DNA of 64,000 nt from NCBI GenBank assembly GCA_030544235.1, contig CM060471.1:10835348-10899347 (forward strand), written 5' to 3'. Below, piece by piece: positions 21,013 through 34,763 of the stretch. How positions within the stretch are numbered: the first letter of the stretch is position 1; every line of letters begins with the position of its first letter. The translations under genes were made by a program, and so were the position numbers. The notes beneath the pieces are model-generated. The model saw only the letters and a program-made list of their open reading frames with translations, ran no database searches and was not told the origin of the DNA. This DNA comes from Lepturacanthus savala (Eukaryota > Chordata > Actinopteri > Scombriformes > Trichiuridae).

Positions 21013-24000
21013 GTTTATATCTATGGTGTATACATTACAAAACTGCGTTTATAGTGGAGCTACTGATCCAACACTAAAAAATACAAAACAAAAAAAAGAA
21101 TGCATCAGTGAGTTTAAAATAAAAAAGACACTTTTCACTGCTCCTAGAATTTTGAAGAATAGCAAAGCTTAAGTGCTACCCTTCAAAAGGTAGCGACTGT
21201 GATTGCAGTATTTTCCCCTCTCAGACTTCTGTAAGTGCAGTCAACAGTAGCAAGATTCTGCAGGTATCCATCAGTCAGATGTATTCACTGAGCTTCTATC
21301 TCCTCCTTTGTTGCGCTGTATGTTTCTCCTCCGCAGATAAATAAACAATTTTGTGATGCAAAACAGCCATCCTGTGAATATCTGGGCTTTATATTTTCTC
21401 TGAATCTCACCAGGGATACAAGCATACTACTGTTTAATTTAGATGTAATAAGAAGAAGAAATGCATTTTTGTGCAACTCTTCAAGACTCTATATTTACTA
21501 GCATCTATACCACCCCAGCACCAATTCTGCTTCCTTCCATCTTCTATGGCCTGAAGTTCTTTGTGTGTTCTGTTACTGTATTTTGGCTTTTAACTTGCTC
21601 TCACTGAGTACAGCCGGTTCACATTTATTTTCCTTTCATAAATTTAACAAAGACAGGAACACAGGCTTTTTTGAGGTCTTCATATGGTCCAGACCACTTC
21701 CACATCCACAGCAGATACAAAACTGGTATACCGTATACAAAAGAGGTTATACACTATATATAAGAAAATTATGGCAGCAGATAACTTCCTTGTTGCTGGG
21801 GAACATGAGCTGCCATGAGATACTGTGTTATTCCACTTCATACATTATAGCGTTGGTCTGCTTGACCCTGGCTACAGGGGAAATCGTGTACATTTTAAGA
21901 ACAATACTACTTGTGTTCTACTACTGGTAGCTGCATAGAATAAATCTAAATCTGTGCAAAGATAAAACTAAAAAGGGAGTGTAAAATATATATATATATT
22001 GAGCAGAACAATGTACACAGCATCATCTAGGTTCATTGCCCACAGAAGCCATAAAAAATTGATCTGTTGTTAGAATAGAATTATTTTCCTACAGTGCCTC
22101 TGAAATGTTCATCTGTGGGATGTTCAGTGATCCATCTCTCTCAATTTCCATCACTAATCAATTTAAACAAAGCACAAATAGAATAATGCAAATGCAAACA
22201 GTGTTTGAGTTGTTGACAGTTTCCAGTAATTACTGACGGCTTTTACGACATATCTGTAAAACCATCAAAAACGAAAAGTAAAAGTTGTTTCTTGTATGAA
22301 ACATGTGTAACTCATATCTCTCCAAAGATCACAAAACAATATGAAATCCAATTAGAATCCTGAAAGCAAAACACAATCTGTATAATCAGGCCTGTTGATG
22401 ACTCACAGCCTAGTTCTCTCTTGAAATATTTTCAAAAACAAATGTCGATGAAATATTTTCACAATATAACATGAAGTCACCAAACAAGTCGCCATGTTGG
22501 TCCATTTTTAAACTCACAAGCAGCAACTAGTGAAAACTTTCATCCAATCAGGTGCATCCAGGAAGTAAAACATACTCAATCCCTATGTTTAAATCGTGTT
22601 AACATGCAACATCACATGCTAAAATGAAAATTCAGGTTCCTACAATTTCCAAAAAACAATCTCCATCAATGACTTAATTAAGTCATTAATTTCCTAAATG
22701 TCAACACAACAGTCTTTTTTTCAGATCTTGTAATTAAGTGCACACATTCAAACGTGGTATGAATGCAGTCACTTTTTTCTTCCTCAGCACCTCAGTCCTA
22801 ACAACAAATGATGTCGAAGAATACCCTCAGAAATTCACAGTTATTCTCAGTGATTTCATTGTTATAGCAGCAGCTGTGTGCTTCAGTATAACTGTTGTAC
22901 CATGACACGGTGACTCACAAACGTTCCGCGTTGTTTGGCATGTTATAATAATAATAATTACTGACTATAATCTGTCTATTAATTTAAAAAAGAAATAAAA
23001 CAGCAGGTGAAATGAGTTGTTCTCTGCCAGAGACAAAGTTTTCTAACACGTACCTTCTCCTTATATAAGGAGAAAACTGGAGCAGGAACTTTTCTACAAA
23101 CAGTATATATAATAATTCATGCAGCTGCTGCCAGAGGAAGGTTGTGTGTGAATTGCTGTTGTTATGAGGGCATGGCTGCACACAAAATAGAAATGAACTT
23201 TTACTCACAAACACATGCATATTGACTTCATCCATTTTCTGACCCATTAACACAGGTTCTGTCATGATGACCCCTGACCTCACTTTATTTTCTATAAGAA
23301 AATGTAACTACTGTGGACAACTACAGCTTCGAGAAAAACCTGACGTGTTTGTGTAATTATGGGTCATAAAAATAGTACAAAAGGAAAGTTTTATGAGCAG
23401 GAGTATTTGTAACATGCTAGTTAGGCTAGTTAAATGATCACGGAGGTGCCACAAAAAAAAAAAAAAACACATGAGAGACAGAGATAGAAAAGATGGAATC
23501 ATGATATTTTTCAGACAGCTTTATATTTGTCTCTCTTGGGATCAACAGAGAACTGTCTCTCTCCTGCTTCTCCTGTGGTCTGATTTTGACAGACAGAGCA
23601 TCAAATGCATCAAAACTATGAATGAACACGTGGAGTTATGTACTTAACAAAAAAGGTGAAATAACCAGACTTTTGAGTTATCTTGCTAACAAAGAGACAG
23701 ACAAATGTTGGCAACCACATAACCTCCTTGGCAAAGATAATACTTCATGGTATCTTCCACATATACACAATATATCTGTGTGTATGTATTTTCTCTTACT
23801 GTATTTTCTCTTAAATATATTATTATTTATTAATTATATAGTCTTGTTTTTGTCCTTGAGAAAGGGAACTCTTCTGGACATGCAGCTGCGTGTTCAACCT
23901 TGATTATTAATTTTATTATTTTTTAGGATTCTTTAGCTCAAAGAAATAAACACGAGTTAACCTTCCTGTGGATTTCCTTCATCTCACCAACCTGACAGGA

Positions 24001-25480
24001 TCTGCATTTGCAAACGTTTATTTCCATTAATTTGTTTGTTATTGCAATAAAACTGCAATAAAGAAAAGCAACCTGCTAGGTGAATTCATTTAGAATAAGT
24101 GAAACATATCCAAGATACAAACCTGCATGATGGCCAAACAGCAAAAGTCATTTTCTTTCATATTCTCCCTCTGTACCGTTTCCTGCTCCTTTTATTGATG
24201 GTTTGATTTGTTTATATTATCTTGTGGGAAATGTGTTTATGAGCCATTATTTTCACCATGTGAGGTGTGACTGTGTTTTGTAGTGATGGATCAGGTCTGA
24301 TCTGTCATCAGAACTGAAGTAATGGTTCCTTTGAGCTGCAAATGTGCCATCAGTTTGATTTAAGCATGTTTTCAACAAGCTGAATTTTGTAGCTGTGCTG
24401 GTTTCTGAAAACATGCTTCTTTGTTTTGTGTAGTTAATTGATTTCCTGATCACATAAACAAGCTGGACGATTTATGTAAAAATGGTATTAAATACAGATT
24501 CCTTCACGACTTGACAGATATTTCTTTATCCTGGGTAATGAAGAGCTGCTTTGTCCCTGATACACTATATAATACCTGGTTGCAAAGAAAACTGTGTTTG
24601 CTCAGTGGAACTTTGCTGTTATGAGGTTTGTGTCCCTCTGCGAGCGTCTGTCCTCGGTCAAAGATCAGAAACACCAATCACATGATTGTACACACAGAAC
24701 CTATAAGGGCTGCTCCAATCATTGAATTTTAGTCATAAAACAAGAAGGTTTTTGAGATAAAATGATTATTGGACCATGGACCCAAATGACAGAAAACTGC
24801 AGAGGAGAATATGTTTACTTACTTTTCTAATCAACATACTCTCATTTCATTTAATTATGTTACTGTACGTGCAATAAAAGATCCATGAGAAAAACGCAAA
24901 CAAGAGAAATAATTCAATAATTCAAGTCTTTTTCCAAACGGGTCTTGAAAAAGAGGTGTTGTTTTATAAATAATAAATAATAATTCAATAAGTGCATGAT
25001 ATAGGTATAAATATCTATTGCTCTGCAAACTCTAATGGAAAGTTCTTAGTGACAGAATGTAGTTACATGAAAAAAAAAATTGACTTTCCCTGTCCTACTT
25101 AATTACCTTCCACCAGCAAAGCTGCCAGAAAGAAAAATGAAAATGAAGGACGTTTGACAGCATTTTGAGACTTGATTTGTGCAGGTTCATAAGGAAACAA
25201 GAAATGAAAGTCAAAACATCACTTAGCCTCTCAGTGTTTCACATGTTGGACAATGTGCTGGTTTAGTGGCTGCCGAGAAACCTGCTGAACTGGCAAAGAC
25301 ATTTTCTGTTCACTTCTACAGACTGAGAACTCCACAAAGAAAAGGAGCAAGAATGGAAATGGAATAAATTGTTTGTCTCTTTTCAACACGTGTGATGACC
25401 ATATTCTAAAGCCTAATAAAGGACATGGTTGCATTAGTCTTCCTCTAAAAGTAATTAACTGGGGTGAAAAATGCCACCAG
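21013..25480. other. Long intronic stretch without a recognised gene
   Basis: AT-rich. Holds a small (TA)n at 21987-22000, a 20-bp perfect palindrome at 22668-22687 and an A run at 23452-23466. The longest frame (21565-21930, 121 codons) has no domain or splice context that I recognise. Confidence 0.55.
22668..22687. repeat. 20-bp perfect palindrome
   Basis: AATGACTTAA followed directly by its reverse complement, no loop. Confidence 0.95.
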
Positions 25481-27584
25481 CAATGTTCCCTCTAAGCTGT
25501 GCGCATGCACAATCACGCACTGCCTGCACATTCTCAGTGCACAAGAAAATCTATCCAGTGCATAAAAAAATTACAATATTTTACTTGCCATCAAAATGAA
25601 TGCATCAATGCTGTCAGTTCAACAAATCAAAGATCACACAGCAAAGTATGTGAGTATACCAGAAAGCTGACGAAGCAAAAACGATGCTTTTGAATTTGAG
25701 AACTCAATCAATGAGATTGATGCAGATAGATGCAGAATGAGACTATGTGCAGTATTAAAAATGCACCCTGGCATACCCTGATAGTAGATGAGAGCACAGA
25801 CAAATCAGTACCCAAAATGCTAGTCATATATATTAAAAACAGGGAAGAAAACAATGTTAACTATAAAACTGGCATCGTCCAGCTGAGAGCATGCACTGCT
25901 CAGGATATTGTGCAGGCAAAAACTCAGTTTTACTACAAACATGGACTGGACATGCGGAAAATGGTGATGCTGACCTCCGATGGTGCCTCAGTAATGCTAG
26001 GAAAACACAACAGAGTTGCAGCTTTGTTAAAGCACCAAATACCACACATAACTGAACAACATTGTGTGGCCCACAGAGAGGACTTGGGCATTGATGATGC
26101 CTGGAAAAATGTGCCTTTGATGCGAGATGTTGAAACTCTTCTTAGAACTGTCTATTCCACTTTCTCTCTGTCTGCTGTGAAGATGGGCAAAATGGAGGAC
26201 CTGGCAAAGATTCTTGATGAAGATACACTGTCATTCAGGCCTCTGAACAAAGTGCGATGGCTGTCGCGGCACCAAGCTGTCAATGCTGTTCTGAGGAACT
26301 ACATTGTGCTTACAGAATTCTGTAAAAGAGAATTCACAGATAACAGAGATCCAGTGATGCAGTTGAGCTAGCACAACTCTGCCTCACTTTATAAAGATGA
26401 AACCTGACTGTAATGGAAGGACACTGCTTTGCTAGAGCAGAAATTGAGAAGTTGCAAACCCAGTACTTGAAGTAGAGGATGTACAGTGGAGCGACCGTGT
26501 CAAAGAGGCAATGGGGACCTCATCAGCTGATGGCAGAAATACTGGTGAGATTATTCTTTTTATTAGTAAGCTGTGTGATCACATGGGTGCTCATTTTCCA
26601 GAGGATGAATTAAAGGAGTGGTCTGCATTTGACATTGAAGCATTGAGCTCAGACATCAGTTTTGACTATGGATCAGCAGACAGTGCCACACTGGCAAAGA
26701 AGTATGAGGCCACTCTCCACCACCCACAGTCTATGGAGACCATTAACAGTCAGCATGCTGAATTCAAGTACATAATGAAGCAAAAACTTAAACAGGGGTC
26801 AATCAGCACATTCTCAGATATGGTTGCTGTGACACTTATATGTGAGGCGCTAAAGGAGATCTCACAGCTTGAGGATATTTGTGCTACATTTCAAACTTCC
26901 AGTGCCGACTGTGAAAGAGGATTTAGTTTAATGAATCATATCAAAACAATATCCAGAAATAATCTTGAAGTGACACATTTGAACCAGCTGATGCGCATAA
27001 AGTCAAAGCAAGAAGCAGACAAAGCCATCAACCAGGACAAAGTGTACAACCATTGGAGAAGTAAGAAGGACAGACGTGAGAAATAAGGTAAAATTTAAGT
27101 CAGATTTGTGCATATTCTAGTTATCTAGTACATTAAGATTTTGTCTTTATGGATATTAATCATTAAATGTTGTTACTATTAGATCATTTATGGGTAGTAG
27201 AAATGCCAATGCCACTTGTGTAATTAGATATTTTACAGATAAAGTGTTCCAGGAATTTGCACTGTATCACAAGCTACAGCACAAGTCATTGTGCAAAATG
27301 TGAATGCTGAAATGTCTGAAAGGTGTGTCTCATATCTTCCAGAACAGGACCCTCAGCCAGGACAAAGCAGGACTCTTCCCATGGCCAAAGCTGGACTCTC
27401 ATATACAACATTTACACCTATTCTCAAGCTGTGAGCACTTTTCAGATTTTTGTCTTTTTTAAGTGGGCCAAATCACTTATTTAAAAATAAAGCGTACATA
27501 TCTGATGTTACTCACAGTGGTCCTCAGTTTGCTCAGGGAGCTTGTGTGTCTGCCCAGATACATGAAAAAATAGAGGGAACATCG
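25481..27584 (+). mobile_element. hAT transposon, 2.1 kb, near-complete ends
   Basis: Termini CAATGTTCCCTCTA (25481) and inverted TAGAGGGAACATCG (ends 27584). The flanks GCCACCAG (25473-25480) and TCCACCAA (27585-27592) share CCACCA and fit an 8-bp hAT target duplication with two changes. The interior carries two large pieces of a hAT transposase. The 3' region (AAGTGGGCCAAATCACTTAT, CAGTTTGCTCAGGGAGCTTG) matches what I know of a common fish hAT family. Confidence 0.88.
25730..27086 (+). pseudogene. hAT transposase pseudogene
   Basis: The first piece (25730-26371, 213 codons) has the RNase H-like core: Asp20 in TLIVDESTD, Asp84 in MLTSDGASVML, a CVAH motif (112-115) and Arg-Trp (176-177, KVRWLSRH). 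The second piece (26511-27086, 191 codons) has the C-terminal dimerisation/hATC region with the presumed catalytic Glu135 in SADCERGFSL. Between them (26372-26510) a stop after QLS and a probable deletion or frameshift break the protein. The N-terminal BED finger is absent or unreadable upstream (25500-25730). It resembles the domesticated ZBED/KIAA1586-like group, but here it sits between transposon ends and is broken, so I call it a dead transposon gene, not a host gene. Confidence 0.88.
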
Positions 27585-29559
27585 TCCACCAAGAACTGTC
27601 TATGCATCTCCTGTGTATCTTCAAAAGTACTATGTGCCTTTAATCACTTGGTTTGAATGATATCCAAAATATGATGTTATCGATGGGAAACATACAAATG
27701 GTTCAGTTTAATTTATATTACTGCCAAGTTATCATAAGATTGTTCTAATATAATATTTACAAATATTGACCAAAACTTACTGATGGCGGCCTCCTTGACT
27801 TGCTGGGTTTTATAGAATATATTTATATTTCAGGACATATTTGTGCTTGAGTTATTTTCTCTTTAGACTTAATTTAAAATAGAAACAGCAGACCTGCACT
27901 TTTAAAAAGGTTTGTGTTAGATTTGTGGACAGTAAAAACATTGCAGTGCTTAACAACAGGGTTGTATAATTCATACTTTTAAATGTTTTTTACATTGATT
28001 TGCTCTGTGTATGAAATGCAATATATATATATATATATATACACAAATAAATAAACTGCCTTTATATTATCTTTTATATTTATACATCCGTAATATATCT
28101 CTTTCTTAAATATTAATTATTTAATTTGAGTATCTGTGTTTCATTGATTACACTGGACTGTTGGAAGTTTCGTGGAATCAATTAAAGTATGTATGAGCAA
28201 AGAAATGTCAATATAAATATGCTTTCAATAAGCTAAACTATAACCTTAAAATATACAAATTATGTACTTTGCTGAGACTCACTAATAAAACTAAAAAAGA
28301 TAACTCTTTGATATTTGATCCACTTACTGTTTCTTAAGATACTCAACAGATTGGTTTATTTCTATTCATCATCTAAGTTTCAAAAAAACACTAGATATTG
28401 TGTCAGTTAAATTTCTCATGAGCAAAAATTTAACATTGTTTTTACACGTTTTCAGCTCATCAGCGTGTGAGAAATAACAATACAACATTGTTCACTGGAC
28501 CATATCAGCATAAAGGTTATAACATTTCTCATTATAGAAATTACTGAGCCCTAAATTAAACATGTCTTCATTCCTTCAGCCAATTAAAACGGAGCCAATC
28601 AGGTAAGCGAGTACAGGTATTAGGCTTCAAAACATGTGGATTGTGCTGGATCAGCTGTTTCAATAACGTTATGGTCCTTATCAGAACTTAAAAGAACAAA
28701 CATGAAGACGCACATCAAGCTGTACCCGTGAGCTCTTTGTGTTTTACTGTAAATGCTACAAATTGGTCAGGAAACCATCATTTATTTTCCACAAGGTTAC
28801 TTGCTTCAGTTTGGAAAGTTGAACGTGCAGATTTATGAGGTTTGCAAAATGCATTAAGTCTTCACTCTGATCAAAACTGTGGCTCCTCGTTATAAAAAGA
28901 TCGGTCATGTAGCTGCTCTGAGGCTGAGCTTAAAACAAAAAGATAAATTAACCCAAACTGGCAGAATGAGGAATAAACATATGGTGGTTTTCTGAATTTA
29001 AACTGAGAAATGCAGTTTTCATTGTACAGAACATTATGTAAGATATAAACAAACTGAGCCCATAAGGAACACTTTGATTTCTCCTAATGCTGACTGAATT
29101 ATTTAGGCCAGCATGCATTAAGTATGAGAGGGAACTGTAATAGTTTTGTGTGTGCATGTGTGCATCTGTGAATACATGCATCTCTGAGTGGATACATGCT
29201 TCTTCCACTTCAAGTACCTGAAGCAGGCCTCCAGTAAACAGCAGAAACTTCAGCTGACAATGTCACAGCAATTCATAATGACAGATTGTGTCCTCATAAA
29301 GCATCCTGCTGTCATCAAATGTACACACTCTAGCTATAGTTCATGCCTGGATGACCGTTTCATATCCGCTCACACAAAGTAGAGGAGACGTCTTCATGCC
29401 AAACAAGACGATTCCAAATATTAAGAAGATTTTAACTACTAAGCAACACAAAACAATTTCATGATCATTATAGAAGCGTTGGAGGATTGACAGAGTGAAG
29501 CTTCTGGGAAAAAAACAAACAAACAAAACTTTCCAAATCTTACTAATATTTAGAATTAA
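27585..29559. other. Intronic stretch with a small (AT)n
   Basis: (AT)n at 28020-28041. Otherwise AT-rich and unassigned. Confidence 0.55.
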
Positions 29560-29877
29560 GGCTGCAACTAATGACTACTCTGATTAATTGATTAGTTGTT
29601 TGGTTGATAAAATGGTGTAAAATGTTGATCACTGTTTCCCAAAGCTGAAGATTCAACCTAAAACACCAACAGTCCACAACCCAAAGATTATCTGTTTACT
29701 ATTATAGAAGGATTTGATCATTTTCTGGTTTCTTTAGTCTTCTTAAATAGTATCCTGAGGATCTTTGCGTTGCGGACTGTTGGTCTGGACAAAAAAGACA
29801 TTATAGGTTCAATCTTCAGCTTTGGGAAACAGTGATTGATATTTTACATTATCAGTATAGTCATTAGTTGCAGCCCT
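29560..29877. repeat. MITE family A, full-length foldback copy
   Basis: Perfect 17-bp terminal inverted repeats: GGCTGCAACTAATGACT at 29560-29576 and its complement at 29859-29875. The interior is also largely palindromic: CACTGTTTCCCAAAGCTGAA on the left mirrors TTCAGCTTTGGGAAACAGTG on the right, and CCAACAGTCCACAACCCAAA mirrors GGACTGTTGGTCTGG. No coding capacity. This is the best copy for defining the family in this window. Confidence 0.9.
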
Positions 29878-32170
29878 GGTATAAAGCTCAAAATCTCCTT
29901 CTACCTCATAAAGATCAACCAGCTAAGACGTGCCACTCCACACCTTACATTACTTAAAAAAAACAACACCACCAAGCCCTCTGGCCTCTAGATAAGCCCT
30001 CACAGCCTCCGGCTGTCATTGCCATTATTATTTCCTGCTTATGTTTTATTTATTTATATGGTGTAAAGCTGGTAGCAGATATGCTGCTTTGTCACAACAA
30101 ACAGGGACAGCTTCATCTTCATATTCTTAACACCATGAACTTAACTTAAGCATTAACATGTTTATTTTCTTAATCATCTATGTATTATCTTGACTGTTAG
30201 TGTGGTTCTGACCTGAGAAAACTATTTTACCTTTGTGAATAATAAAGAATATCTATTTACATCATCTCTAAACTGTACTATATTAATCAAAGTTCTAATC
30301 ATTATTATTAATACTGAGAGAGGGACACTGAACACTTTTAAAAGCTGGTTAGAAACTTCTCACAGCTGCACGTCAATTTGGCCATTGACTCAAACCAGAA
30401 AATCAATTACTATATCTGAACAGATGGTGGTTTAAGCAGAGAAATGTTTAATTTTGTTTTAAAGAGGCGAACATCCTACTTGGTACAAAGTATGAAGATT
30501 CAAACTGGCAAAACATACCAACCACATTCATATACCACACATGTAAAGGAGCAAATGGGACTTTTGGTTTGTTTATCTCCTGTGATGGCTGAAGAAGCAA
30601 TTACCCCTGATTCAAAGAGATGCTTTTTATATTAAGAAAATGCCACATTTCTCAAAAGGTGAAGCCCAAAACTAGAGAAAACAGCTTCAAAATCAAACAA
30701 GCATCATCAGCATGAAAAGAGACCAACCACCAAATCAAACTGAATCATTAAAAGGAAGGAAGAAAAAATCATTTAAATATATTAAAGATGAGCAGTGAAG
30801 TGTTTTAAAAGAAAGAAGTGTGTTATTGTGTTATTGTCTATGTGTTTCTATACATGATGCAAACAAAGAGACTCATATAACATTTGCATCTGCAAACTAT
30901 AACGAAGGAAAAATACATTTAATAACAACAACAACAGCAACAACTGTTCACTAAGACAAAAACGAGGGACAGAAAAGTGTCGACTAGGGCTGCATCAATC
31001 TAATCACAGCTGGAATGTGTAACCTGTACAATGATATAACCACAAAAAAGGCTGTGATTTAATTTAATTTGAAGAAATAGGAACATGACAACCTGTCTTC
31101 TGATTGCGTGGAGTCTATTAACGTTATGCCTGTCATGAATCTTAACATTTATTTTATTTTTTTTTATTTACTGGCACAATAAATCAAATGTTATTCCACT
31201 GGCAGATTATCATTTTTAACTTTTTATCATAATGCAGTTTTTTATAAAGTTGTCTTTTATTTTCTTGTATATATCAATTTTATCACATATCCTTTACATT
31301 TTTATCTCACATTTTAACATTATCTAATATTTATTTTAAGTTTGTATGTAATTTTATTTAATTTTCACCAAAACAAATAAACAAGAATAGCTGCCAAGAC
31401 CAAATAAAAGAACAACATTTTCCTATAATCACAATCACACACTTTCACCATATCATGTTTGTGAACACTAAACACCTTCATCCTCCTTTTCTACTACAAC
31501 CACAGCTAAAAATTAACGCCACTGACATTATAAAAGCATAAGCCTTTAACCTCTGCAACAAGCCTCATACAAAGTGTTAGACTCATTCACACCAATCACA
31601 GCTCAGAGCACAAAGCGGGGAAACAATAACTATGACATAAGCCCTGGAGCTACTGTCAGCTCCTCTGTGGCCGTTGTTGTGCTACAGCGACTCTGATGCT
31701 GATCGACCTCGACTGGAGCACATTTCCTGATCTGTTATTGTTTCGTTTTCTGGGAAAGACGAGTAAGCATTAGCTGCACGAGCCCTCGTCAGAATGGCAG
31801 AGTTGTAGCTGAGTGAGAGTTTCTTTAAAAACGTCCTGGGGGAAGAGCTTATCCAGTCATACAGTCAGCAACCATTACTGGTTACAACACAGCAACACAT
31901 ATACATTATATATATTTAAAATGAGATGCAGCCACATTGTCGGTTCATTGATTCACAGCTTATGGGACCTGACGGCTGATTGATCAACCTTCATTCAATT
32001 AACTATCAGGACACTGGCTGAAGGCAAGGTAACAACATGACTACATGTATAAAACAACAGTTTAACAGTAAATGATGCAGAAATAAAATAAAAACATGAA
32101 TGTTTTGTGCCTAGTCTGACACCTTGACCTTCTCATTCAATGTGTTTTCTTTATTTTCATGACTATTTAC

Positions 32171-32172
<2 letters not shown>
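29878..32172. other. Intronic stretch, nothing recognised
   Basis: No supported gene or repeat family. A stretch at 31160-31400 is strongly T-rich. Confidence 0.55.

Positions 32173-32265
<93 letters not shown>
32173..32265. repeat. Compound (AT)n-(AG)n microsatellite
   Basis: Pure AT dinucleotides to 32220 change abruptly to pure AG dinucleotides. Confidence 0.98.
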
Positions 32266-32269
<4 letters not shown>

Positions 32270-33506
32270 CATATATAGATATATAAATGTCTATTCCAAT
32301 TTGGAATGGATGCTGTCCGTTGTTTGTAGCTTGACTTCCTGTGATCTTGAAGAATTCTCTCTAAAATAATTTGTGTGTGTGTGTGTGTAATGTATGTTCT
32401 GTTTTAATCGTCTGTGTTTTAGATGTTTAATCTGTGTTTATCTATCAATTTATCATCAGACCCACTTTGACCAACTTGCATGACAAAAGGTGATAAATAT
32501 ATAGATACTATTGTTGTATAGTTGGGTTCATTTAAGATGCGTCTATTGACCACCTGTTTCTATGCCTATGAGATTGTCACTTTTACAGCAGATCATTTAT
32601 TCACCTCTTGATGCATAAAGTGCAGTTATAGTTAGAGTTGTAGCCTCGAGGCACCCAGAGAAATGACTCCCTACTTTTAAATGTCTCAGCAAATTGGGTA
32701 CACAGCTCTCTGAATAGAGCGCACTTACACATGCAGGGACTCGCCAACCCGATGTGATCCCTGAGGGGCCTGGGAATCAGACTGTTATTTATAAATCCGT
32801 GCTCGCTGACTCGCTTCAGATGCCTTTAGGCGAGCTGCAGGGATGCGATGAATTGTGACTGATCTGTAGTCGCTTGCCTGAAATATTTGTGAAGCTGAAA
32901 GCTACAGGAGACGTACATCACAGTAAACAAAAATCTGACACTGAACACTGAAACAACAACTTTCCTGACACCTCTGACACTGACATGTAATTATGCATAT
33001 TCATTTTCCTGTCTGGCTTCATGTTTATCCAATATCAACAAATTTATAGATATAAGTTTATAGAATAACATCAAGGTAGAACTTCCTTCAGATATAACAT
33101 TCAGCAAAAAAAAAGAAAGTGAGATCTAAAACTTTGGAAGCATGTCATTATGGTAGAATCTCTGAGTAGATAGGTAGGTAGGAGGTAACAAAATGGTAGA
33201 AAAGAAGAAGAGTGAGTCAGATACGTCTGCAAAATAACTTGAGTCGATAAATAACAGAGACGTATTTAATCTGATTGGCTGCTTCTTCATAATTAATATT
33301 TTTGCAATATATATTTATTATCATGTGCTATAAACTGATTCAGTATTAGCAACTACAATAATGATGCAAATGTGTACAGGTTATTTGGTGTGTAAATGGA
33401 CAGTTTCTCTTTTAAAAGTCTCTTATATTAATATATTTTTTTTATATTGAGCTCAGAGTGAACCTGGATTATATTGTATCTGACAGTAAAGAATTTTACT
33501 CACTTG
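32266..33506. other. Intronic stretch, nothing recognised
   Basis: No supported feature. A locally GC-richer block at 32720-32890 has no readable frame or RNA structure that I can support. Confidence 0.5.
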
Positions 33507-33755
33507 TGGTCTACTGCATATATTTGAATGCTATTGTATATTATTGAATTCTATAATACTTTATTGTATTCTACTGTATGTTTTTGCATTCTACTCTATA
33601 TATTTGAATCTATATATTTGAATTCTATTGTATATTGTTGTATTCTACTGTATATTATTGTATTCTACTGTATATATTTGAATTCTCTTGTATATTGTTG
33701 TATTCTACTGTATATATTTGAATTCTAGTCTTACTCTATATATTTTGAATTAGCC
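33507..33755. repeat. Degenerate minisatellite, TATTCTACTGTATA-type unit
   Basis: Repeated variants of TATTCTACTGTATATATTTG and TATTGTTGTATTCTA, in units of roughly 20-26 bp, fill the interval. The open frame across it (ILLYI-type residues) is a by-product of the repeat. Confidence 0.88.
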
Positions 33756-34270
<515 letters not shown>

Positions 34271-34763
34271 TTTCACTTGGCCTCTCTTTTTAAGTTGTTT
34301 TTCTAATATATCCCTTTGTGCTGCTCCCTGTTGCCAAGTAGGCATTTATAAACGCGTGTAATTGATTCTTCATGCTACTGTACCTTTTGACTTTCTTTTA
34401 CTTGTCAGGAGATGATGAGATTGTGAATATTAGCTTATCATAAAACAGCTTATCTGTCTTTTCTCGACATGAGAAAATATAATTTCAAGGAACGACAACA
34501 CGACTGGCGTGCAGATAAGTGTGACAACATTAACATGTTGTTTCCGTGACTAAACATGCTGTGAGTGATGATTGTGTGAAGAAAGAGGTTAGTGTCCACA
34601 CAGAGGCTGATTTAAACCACAGGAGAAGCATCATAGAGACAGATGGAGCAGAAAAACCAGGACAGGTAGGAGAAGGTGACAGAAGCCATCAGAGAAGCTC
34701 CAGGTGTGATTTTTCAGTCCAGCATGTTGCAGCAGGTGATGTGGTATATGAAGGGAGGCTTGC
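34271..34763. other. Intron start region, nothing else recognised
   Basis: First 493 nt of the 28.5-kb intron in transcript sense. No repeat recognised. Confidence 0.5.

Noticed and set aside
21565..21930. 121-codon frame with hydrophobic segments
   Set aside because: No domain, no splice context, AT-rich chance frame; not supported as a gene.
25730..27086. Domesticated host ZBED/KIAA1586-like gene
   Set aside because: It lies between hAT terminal repeats with target duplication and is interrupted, so it is a transposon relic.
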